This document shows positions 54,739 through 61,838 of a stretch of 64,000 nt of DNA, piece after piece. This DNA comes from Bordetella parapertussis. GTDB taxonomy: Bacteria > Pseudomonadota > Gammaproteobacteria > Burkholderiales > SG8-39. The notes under the pieces are model-generated. The model had not been told where the DNA came from. It ran no database searches and saw only the letters and a list, made by a program, of their open reading frames with translations. A program made the translations under genes and the position numbers. Each line of letters starts with the position of its first letter. The first letter of the stretch is position 1. The DNA lies in contig CAMAWC010000002.1 of assembly GCA_945861875.1 (NCBI GenBank), positions 1-64,000 on the forward strand. The letters run 5' to 3'.

Positions 54739-54814
54739 TGGTGGCCAGGGACGGAATTGAACCGCCGACACGCGGATTTTCAATCCGCTGCTCTACCAAC
54801 TGAGCTACCTGGCC
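54739..54814 (-). tRNA. tRNA-Phe (GAA), CCA encoded
   Basis: Reverse strand GGCCAGGTAGCTCAGTTGGTAGAGCAGCGGATTGAAAATCCGCGTGTCGGCGGTTCAATTCCGTCCCTGGCCACCA; cloverleaf with TTGAAAA anticodon loop. Confidence 0.97.
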
Positions 54815-54940
54815 GTCTTTGAGATTGGTCGACCCGGACGGGTGCAACGCACAAGCGAGCACAAATTATACGGGGATTCGGCAGTCGCGCCAAGAACGCC
54901 TTGGCGGGCAAGGGAAAAGCCTGCTGGCCGGCCCCCTTGG

Positions 54941-55645
54941 CTAGCGCCGCTGGTTGGCCAGCAGGCGCTGGGAGGCCGCGGCCTCGACAAGATCAGCAGG
55001 GCTGCGCAGCCCTTGCAGCATGGCCCGATGTTGCAGCACCTGAAACAGCTGGCCTGTCGCCAGGGCATCGGCAAACGCATGGTGGCGGCTGATATTTACA
55101 ATGCCAAAGACGCTCATCCAGTCATCCAGACTTCTGGCCTTTCTGGCGCGGTCCTGTTCAATCGCCGGCGCGAGCCATGCAAGATCAAGCCAGGAACGCT
55201 TGAACGCTGTGCCAAGGTAGCGGCGCATTGCCTTGCTGATCATGATCTCGTCGAATTGCGAGTGAAAACCCGCCAGCGGGGCTTTACCCACGTAGTCGAT
55301 GAAGTCCAACAGCACTTCACACGGATCGTCCCCGGCAATTTGCTCTGTTCCGCCAATGCCGTGCACCAAAATATTGGCATCGCTGCTCGTCTTGTCCTGG
55401 CGCAGCACCGAATAAAAGCCATCTGCATAGTCTATTCGGGCATCGACAATGGCAATCGCTCCAATGGCGATAAGTCGGTCCCCGAACACGTCCAATCCGC
55501 TCGATTCCACGTCCACCATGACGTAGCGCGGAAGCCGGCCCGCGCCCAGGTCGGGCTCGTCAAGGGCGCGCCATGCATCAAGCCGCCGCCTTTGTTCGGG
55601 CGACAGCCGCACCCGGCTGCCAAGCAGCCATCCGAACAGGCTCAT
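54941..55645 (-). CDS. DnaQ-like 3'-5' exonuclease
   Basis: PRYVMVDVESSGLDVFGDRLIAIGAIAI (DxE), GFHSQFDEIMISKAMRRYL, ISRHHAFADALATGQLF. Confidence 0.87.
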   Translation of the reverse strand: MSLFGWLLGSRVRLSPEQRRRLDAWRALDEPDLGAGRLPRYVMVDVESSGLDVFGDRLIAIGAIAIVDARIDYADGFYSVLRQDKTSSDANILVHGIGGTEQIAGDDPCEVLLDFIDYVGKAPLAGFHSQFDEIMISKAMRRYLGTAFKRSWLDLAWLAPAIEQDRARKARSLDDWMSVFGIVNISRHHAFADALATGQLFQVLQHRAMLQGLRSPADLVEAAASQRLLANQRR

Positions 55646-57534
55646 AGCTGGTAATCGAGTGCCAGCCTGGCCTGCAGCTTGCGCGCCTGCAGGAAGGCCT
55701 CCTTGAGGATGCGCCGGTCCAGATCATTCAGCGCATCCGGTGCAATGCGGTTGGCGTGCGCGTCGTTTTGCGGACGCGCGTGCTGGTGGCGCAGGCGCAG
55801 CAACAAAATAAAATGGTAGGCGTCCACGATCGCGTCAATCTCCGCCTTGGGGATATGTGAAGCCTCCCCGGACAATCGAAGCCGCATTGCGGTATTGGTC
55901 TGGTCCTGACCGCCGGCGAGGGCGTAAATTCTTGCCGCATCGACAAACAGGCGCGCTCCCTGCGCCTTGAGGTCAATGGTGTCGGGCTCCCCCTCGCCGC
56001 CGGAAGTGACAAAACCGGTGAAAAATCCGAGTGGGGGACGCGACTCCAGAGCGTTCTGTGCCATCGCCCGCAAAAAGCGCTGATCACCCTTGACCTTGGC
56101 GTTCAACCAGGCACGCAGGCCGTTGGCCAGGGTCTCGTCGCCCCACAGTGCGCGAAAATCATAAAAGATGGACGAGTGGAGTAAGGCCTGCGGCAGCGGA
56201 TTGCGTATCCACTCGCCGAATTTCCCCTGCCACTCTTCCATGCTGAGGCACCATTGCGGATTGCCCGCCATGATGCCGCCCTTGCACAATGGAAAGCCGC
56301 ATTGATCAAGCGCCTGGTTGACCGCCCGCGCAAAGGGCAGCAGGCGTTCGCGTATTTGTTCGGGCGGCCCTTTGGCGGAGAAGATGATGCCGTTGTCCTG
56401 ATCGGTGGCCAGCGTCTGTTCCAGACGCCCCTCGCTGCCCAGGGCTATCCAGCAAAAATTCAGCCCACTCAGGTCGTGCTTGTGCGCCTCGAGCTCAAGA
56501 ACGCGGCACCCGAGTTTGTCGTTGAGCGTGGCGATGATGCGCGCAAGATGCTCCGCGCCCATTCCCTGGGCGATCATGTTGTGCGCCATGGCGCGGATGT
56601 CGGCGGCGGCACGCACCAAGTCGGGCAGGTCTGCCGCCGCCCTGGTTGAATGAATGATGTCGCGTATGCTGGTGCGCTGCAGGGCGAACAGCGCGCGCTC
56701 GGACACCACACCGAGCAACCTGCCGCCCTCCTCCACCAGCACATGCCGTATTCCCATTTCAGCCATGAGCACCGCCGCCTCTGCGGCGCTCGCCGACGCA
56801 GGCAGGCTCTTGGGCGCGGGCGTCATATAGGTTTCGATGGCGCGCTCCAGGTCCAGGCTCCCCGCCACGGTGTGTCTGAATAAATCCCGTTCGGTAAAAA
56901 TACCCACGGGCGAACCGCTGCCGTCCACCACCACGATGGAACCGACATTGCCCTTCCACATGCCCTGCAGGGCATTACGCAGGCTTTCCCCCGGCCGGCA
57001 AACCAGCGGCGTCCCGCGCACCAATTCGCGCAGAAAAGCATTCATCGGCTGACGCCCGGCCGATTGCTCGGCGTAAAAGGCCTGCAGTTGCGCATAAGAC
57101 TGCTGCAGCAGCGTGCTTACACGACTGTTGCAAAAGGCCTGAAACGACGGGCTGCGGCGCGCCAGCTCCTCGATCGTGCCGGCGTCTGCCTCGTAGCAAA
57201 AACTGTCTTCGAACGCCGTGTAGACGTGCCGGGCCGGACGTCTGCCGATCACCGCAGCAAGCGGAAAGCATTCGCCGCTCGAGTACTCGACGGTATTTCC
57301 GCCCGGCGGTTCGCCATCGACCTCGGAACTGCATACCAGGCCGCGCTGAACGACATAGAGCGCGGTCGCGATGCCATGCTCCGGTGCGGCGACCCGCCTG
57401 CCTTTGGCAAAATAGGCCAGCTTGAGCCGACCCGCCAGAAACACCAGGGACTCCCGGTCCATCCGGTCGAATGGCGCATGTCGACGCAGTAGTTCAACGG
57501 TTGCGTCCAACACCACCTGCGGCGCTCCAGTCAT
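55642..57534 (-). CDS. cNMP-binding / CBS-pair / DUF294 putative nucleotidyltransferase
   Basis: cNMP-like N-terminus, CBS pair (GSIVVVDGSGSPVGIFTERDLFRHTV, IRHVLVEEGGRLLGVVSERALF), GSEGRLEQTLATDQDNGIIF nucleotidyltransferase motif. Confidence 0.9.
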   Translation of the reverse strand: MTGAPQVVLDATVELLRRHAPFDRMDRESLVFLAGRLKLAYFAKGRRVAAPEHGIATALYVVQRGLVCSSEVDGEPPGGNTVEYSSGECFPLAAVIGRRPARHVYTAFEDSFCYEADAGTIEELARRSPSFQAFCNSRVSTLLQQSYAQLQAFYAEQSAGRQPMNAFLRELVRGTPLVCRPGESLRNALQGMWKGNVGSIVVVDGSGSPVGIFTERDLFRHTVAGSLDLERAIETYMTPAPKSLPASASAAEAAVLMAEMGIRHVLVEEGGRLLGVVSERALFALQRTSIRDIIHSTRAAADLPDLVRAAADIRAMAHNMIAQGMGAEHLARIIATLNDKLGCRVLELEAHKHDLSGLNFCWIALGSEGRLEQTLATDQDNGIIFSAKGPPEQIRERLLPFARAVNQALDQCGFPLCKGGIMAGNPQWCLSMEEWQGKFGEWIRNPLPQALLHSSIFYDFRALWGDETLANGLRAWLNAKVKGDQRFLRAMAQNALESRPPLGFFTGFVTSGGEGEPDTIDLKAQGARLFVDAARIYALAGGQDQTNTAMRLRLSGEASHIPKAEIDAIVDAYHFILLLRLRHQHARPQNDAHANRIAPDALNDLDRRILKEAFLQARKLQARLALDYQL

Positions 57535-57679
57535 GCCTGTCCTCCCTCTCCGCCAATTACCGCCTGGGGGCTGCATTGCCGATAGCGCAGCCGCCTTCCA
57601 GTATAAGGTCGATGGGGCGCGAGCTTGCGTTACCACCCCAATCTTGAGGTTTGCGGCCAACTCGCGCATTATCGGCCGG

Positions 57680-58048
57680 ATGGAACCCGCCGACAGCATC
57701 CGCCGTCTGGGCTTCGCTCGCTGGTACGAGCGCCGCCTGATCGAGGCGCACGTCTGGCTCATTACCGCGCTTTTTTGCGTGATCGCAATCGCAGCCTGCA
57801 TGGAAGAGCTGAACTTTCGCGGATCCATCGCGCGACTGCTTATCTATGTCACCGTTGTCCTCGCCTCGGCGGCGCTCGGCATCCACTCCCTGATGCGTTA
57901 CAAGCATATTCTGGTCGAGGCCGAATGGCTCGGCGAGCACGCCACCTGCCGCGGCTGCGGCGCCTACGCCCGCTTCAGGCTGATCTCAGCCTCACAGGTC
58001 CGTTGCCGCAAATGTGCCAACGAATGGTGCCTGATCGACTCCGGCTGA
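57680..58048 (+). CDS. uncharacterised membrane protein with C-terminal zinc-ribbon-like CxxC pairs
   Basis: Two TM stretches then ATCRGCGAYARFRLISASQVRCRKCANEWCLI. Confidence 0.65.
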   Translation: MEPADSIRRLGFARWYERRLIEAHVWLITALFCVIAIAACMEELNFRGSIARLLIYVTVVLASAALGIHSLMRYKHILVEAEWLGEHATCRGCGAYARFRLISASQVRCRKCANEWCLIDSG

Positions 58049-58104
58049 CCAACCCCTCTTGTCTTCCCGGGCGCCGATCTCGTCCTTGCTTCGCACCCGG
58101 GGCG

Positions 58105-58398
58105 TCACGATGCCGGTGGCGTATTCTCGAGGACCATCTTGATCTTCATCGCCGTCAGCCCGATCCAGAGCACAATCAGGTAAAAAAACGCGACCAGCCC
58201 AAGGTGCCGGTCAAGAACAATGCGCGGGGTGATCCAGCGTGCCGCCTTCATAACGGGCAAGCTCAGCGTCTTGAAGATGCCGTAGACCGCATTCTGGTCC
58301 CGCTTGGCGCCGGAAATTACGTAAAGCACCCCCTGCCCGAACATGGCGACGCCCGCCACCTCGGTCAGCGCCTTGAGAATCACTATAATCTCGTACAT
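58105..58398 (-). CDS. uncharacterised small membrane protein
   Basis: MYEIIVILKALTEVAGVAMFGQGVLYVISG...LGLVAFFYLIVLWIGLTAMKIKMVLENTPPAS; hydrophobic segments. Confidence 0.65.
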   Translation of the reverse strand: MYEIIVILKALTEVAGVAMFGQGVLYVISGAKRDQNAVYGIFKTLSLPVMKAARWITPRIVLDRHLGLVAFFYLIVLWIGLTAMKIKMVLENTPPAS

Positions 58399-58421
58399 TG
58401 AATTCACCCGGGAATAACGCA

Positions 58422-59006
58422 ATGGAACACTGGTTATTTTACCTCCGCGCCCGCCTACTGGAAGCATTCGGGCGTGCTGACGGTTCGATCAACACATATC
58501 AGGCGGCGCTCCGCCTAAAGCCGGACTTTCACCGTTGCTCGAACCGGATCGCTTACATCCTTTCAGGCATCGGGCGCTACGCGGAGGCGGAACCCTATTT
58601 TCTTGCCGTGCTTGGCGCCGAACCTGGCAATGCCTCGGCACATTTCAACCTGGGCTATACCTACGACAAACGCGGCGAGTTTGAAAAAGCGATCGGCGCT
58701 TTCAGCGAAGCGACACGGCTTAACCCAAAAATCGACCGCGCCTGGTACGGCCTGGGGCTGTCCCATGCCGCCCTGGGACAGCACGAGAAGGCGGCAACAG
58801 CGCTGCACGAGGCCGCGACGCTGCAGCCGATGAACCCCCACGCATGGTACCAGCTCGGCATGGCCTATCACACGCTGCAAAACCGGCGGAAAATGGACGA
58901 AGTGGTCAAGCACCTGCTGCGCTTCGACCAGAAAATGACGCGAAGACTGATTCATGATTCGAAGCGCAGCGATCTTGAACACCTGGTAAAACATCTCGTC
59001 GTCTGA
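58422..59006 (+). CDS. tetratricopeptide repeat protein
   Basis: Repeats AHFNLGYTYDKRGEFEKAIGAFSEATRLNPK, AWYGLGLSHAALGQHEKAATALHEAATLQPM, AWYQLGMAYHTL. Confidence 0.88.
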   Translation: MEHWLFYLRARLLEAFGRADGSINTYQAALRLKPDFHRCSNRIAYILSGIGRYAEAEPYFLAVLGAEPGNASAHFNLGYTYDKRGEFEKAIGAFSEATRLNPKIDRAWYGLGLSHAALGQHEKAATALHEAATLQPMNPHAWYQLGMAYHTLQNRRKMDEVVKHLLRFDQKMTRRLIHDSKRSDLEHLVKHLVV

Positions 59007-59087
59007 CACCCTCCTGAGCAAGCGATGTAGCCAGTAATATCAACTTGGCCACCATTTCCCGCCCCCTTCCGAGGATAGGGTTCCCGC

Positions 59088-59112
59088 AAAAACAATGCCC
59101 GCCGAAGCGGGC
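59088..59112 (-). terminator. Rho-independent-like terminator of the symporter gene
   Basis: Reverse strand GCCCGC TTCG GCGGGC ATTGTTTTT. Confidence 0.8.
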
Positions 59113-59136
59113 TTTGTTCAATTCAACATTGCGGAA

Positions 59137-61209
59137 CTATGCGGCTTCGGTCTTTACGTTATCGCCCAACAGGTTGGGGTAGCGTACGTGCTCTACCAAT
59201 TCCTGCACTTCCTTGGACGGCGGAGCGGTCAGCAGACTGACGATGAAAATGGTCACGATCCCAACCGGCAGGCCGAACATGCCCGCCGAGATCGGGTTCA
59301 TGCTGAACCAAAGGTCCATCTTCGGCACACCCATGTTGATGAAGAACGGATACGTACGCGCCATGTAGTAGCTGCATACGCCCAGGCCGGCAAGCATTCC
59401 GATGATCGCACCCCACTTGTTGGCACGCTTCCAGAACACGCCCATCACCAACGGCGGAAAGAATGCCGATGCCGCCAACGAGAACGCCGCACCGACCAGG
59501 AACAGTATGTCCCCCGGCTTGAGCGAGGTTACGTAGGCGGCAATGAGCGCCACCACCACCAGCAGCGCCTTGGAGAGTGTCACGCGCTTGGCGGTCGAGG
59601 AGTTCGGGTCGATCATTTTGTAGTACAGGTCGTGCGACAAGGCGTTCGCGATGGTCAGCAACAGACCGTCCGCGGTCGAGAGCGCCGCCGCCAGACCACC
59701 CGCCGCAACCAGCCCCGACACCACGTACGGCAATCCCGCGATTTCCGGGGTCGCCAGCACGATAAGGTCGCCGCCGATCACCACCTCGGCCCACTGCACA
59801 ATACCGTCACCGTTGATGTCGGTAATATTCAGCAGCGTCGGATCCACCTTCGCCCACGCCGCCGCCCAGGCCGGCAGCGTCGCGAACGAACTGCCCACCA
59901 GGTTGGAGAACATGTCGTACTTCGCCAGCACCGCCAGACAGGGCGCCGTAAAGTACAGCAGGAAGATGAAGAACAGCGACCAGAACACCGAGACGCGCGC
60001 CTCCTGCACGCTTGGCGTGGTGTAGTAGCGCATCAGGATGTGGGGCAGCGCCGCAGTACCGAACATCATGCAGAACACGATGCCGATAAAATTCCAGCGC
60101 GCCACGTTCTGCGCCGCCTCGTCCTTGCCCGGGAAGGGCTGGGCGTGCGGACGCACCGGCGCAGCCCTCGCCCCCAGGCCCGATTCGCGCGTCCAGAACG
60201 TTTTCGCGGCAGCGACGTCTTTGGGGTAGCCTGCCAGCGCTTTTTCTGACGCGGCTATTTTCGCGCCGTCGCCCGCCGCCTTCGCAGCGGTAACGCCCTC
60301 CTCAAGCTTGGCCTTGCCCGCAACGTATGACTTTTCAGGATCGGCAAGAGCAGCTTTGCCTGCGGCCGCGCGGTCGGTGAAGATCTTGCGCACCTCAAGC
60401 TCCTTCGGGTCGGCGTTGATCTTTTTCTCCAGATCGCCAACTTTCTGCAAGGTCAGGCCATAGGCGATCTGCGGGATCGGAACGCCGGTATGTTTCATTC
60501 CCAGCCAGACCACGGGCGTCAGGTAGGCGACGATAAGAATGATGTACTGGGCCACTTGCGTCCAGGTCACCGCCTTCATGCCACCCAGCATCGAGCAGAC
60601 CAGAATACCGCCCAGGCCGACGAACACACCGACACCGAACTCCAGGCCGGTGAAGCGGCTGGTTATCAGGCCGACGCCGTAAATCTGCGCCACCACGTAT
60701 ACAAACGAGCAGGTAATCGCAGAAACAACACCAATTGTGCGGACGATATTGCCGCCGTAGCGCTCGGCCAAAAAGTCGGGAATCGTGAACTGGCCGAACT
60801 TGCGCAGGTAGGGCGCAAGAAACAAGGCAACCAGGCAATAGCCGCCGGTCCAGCCCATCACGAATGCGAGGCCGTCAAAGCCGGCAAGGAACAAGGTCCC
60901 GGCCATACCAATGAACGAGGCCGCACTCATCCAATCGGCGCCTGTCGCCATGCCGTTGAAGAGCGCCGGAACACGTCGCCCCGCAACATAGTATTCCGAT
61001 ACGTCGGATGTGCGGCTCATGATGCCAATGCCCGCGTACAGGCCGACCGTCGCGAACAGGAACCAGTAGCCTATCCACGTGCGGGACATGCCCATCTGCT
61101 CTGCGATCGCGAGGAAAAGCAGGAATCCGAGGAAACCGCCGGTGTACCAGGTGTAATACTTGGTCAGCTGGCTCTTGAACGCCGAGTGCGAAACTGTTTG
61201 GCCGCTCAT
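59137..61209 (-). CDS. sodium:solute symporter (ActP-like/VC_2705-type) with large hydrophilic insertion
   Basis: YYVAGRRVPALFNGMATGADWMSAASFIGMAG, LPHILMRYYTTPSVQEAR; multiple TM segments; partnered with DUF4212 gene. Confidence 0.92.
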   Translation of the reverse strand: MSGQTVSHSAFKSQLTKYYTWYTGGFLGFLLFLAIAEQMGMSRTWIGYWFLFATVGLYAGIGIMSRTSDVSEYYVAGRRVPALFNGMATGADWMSAASFIGMAGTLFLAGFDGLAFVMGWTGGYCLVALFLAPYLRKFGQFTIPDFLAERYGGNIVRTIGVVSAITCSFVYVVAQIYGVGLITSRFTGLEFGVGVFVGLGGILVCSMLGGMKAVTWTQVAQYIILIVAYLTPVVWLGMKHTGVPIPQIAYGLTLQKVGDLEKKINADPKELEVRKIFTDRAAAGKAALADPEKSYVAGKAKLEEGVTAAKAAGDGAKIAASEKALAGYPKDVAAAKTFWTRESGLGARAAPVRPHAQPFPGKDEAAQNVARWNFIGIVFCMMFGTAALPHILMRYYTTPSVQEARVSVFWSLFFIFLLYFTAPCLAVLAKYDMFSNLVGSSFATLPAWAAAWAKVDPTLLNITDINGDGIVQWAEVVIGGDLIVLATPEIAGLPYVVSGLVAAGGLAAALSTADGLLLTIANALSHDLYYKMIDPNSSTAKRVTLSKALLVVVALIAAYVTSLKPGDILFLVGAAFSLAASAFFPPLVMGVFWKRANKWGAIIGMLAGLGVCSYYMARTYPFFINMGVPKMDLWFSMNPISAGMFGLPVGIVTIFIVSLLTAPPSKEVQELVEHVRYPNLLGDNVKTEAA

Positions 61210-61472
61210 TCGAGATCTCCCTCATTGACGTTGTATTCTTTATCGAGCTTGCCCATATACCAGGCGTAGTACGCGATGATTGCCACGTAAATGGCGAGGG
61301 ATCCCTGCGCCGACATGTAGAACCCCAGCGGAAATCCTAAAAACGTCACGCTGTTCAGTTCGCGCGCGAACCATATCTCAACAAAGGTGACTACGAACCA
61401 GATGGCCAGCAGTACCCCTGTCACCAGCAGGTTCCTGCGCCAGTACTCCTTATGCTTCTCGGTTAGTTCCAT
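61206..61472 (-). CDS. DUF4212-type symporter small subunit
   Basis: HKEYWRRNLLVTGVLLAIWFVVTFVEIWFARELNSVTFLGFPLGFYMSAQGSLAIYVAIIAYYAWYM; overlaps symporter start. Confidence 0.92.
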   Translation of the reverse strand: MELTEKHKEYWRRNLLVTGVLLAIWFVVTFVEIWFARELNSVTFLGFPLGFYMSAQGSLAIYVAIIAYYAWYMGKLDKEYNVNEGDLE

Positions 61473-61687
61473 GAATTCCCCCTAGGAAGATGAACCACAC
61501 TTGTATTTGCACTGCCTTTGTCGTGTGTGCGTTTGCCTTGTTTCTCTTCAACCAAAAATACTGGTAGACACATTAACACGCATTTTTGGAAAACCGCACG
61601 GCCCATCAATGCGGCACTGCAATAGCACAAGGGCCAGCCAAGCCCAATATCGCAGTCGAAACTTACACGCAACTTACGGCCGCGATT

Positions 61688-61810
61688 CTAATTTTTTCTT
61701 CCTGCCGATGCTGCGACGCAACAAGATACAGGGTGGCCGCAGACTCCTCCCTGCGTGAGCGCAGCGACGATGTTCGGCTGGTCATCGGCAATACGGATTT
61801 TCTTGCGCAT
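61688..61810 (-). pseudogene. Truncated response-regulator receiver start
   Basis: MRKKIRIADDQPNIVAAL then non-homologous TQGGVCGHPVSCCVAASAGRKN*, 28 bp after the histidine kinase stop. Confidence 0.5.
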
Positions 61811-61838
61811 GCCCGGGTCTGCTTCGGCGCCCACCGGG

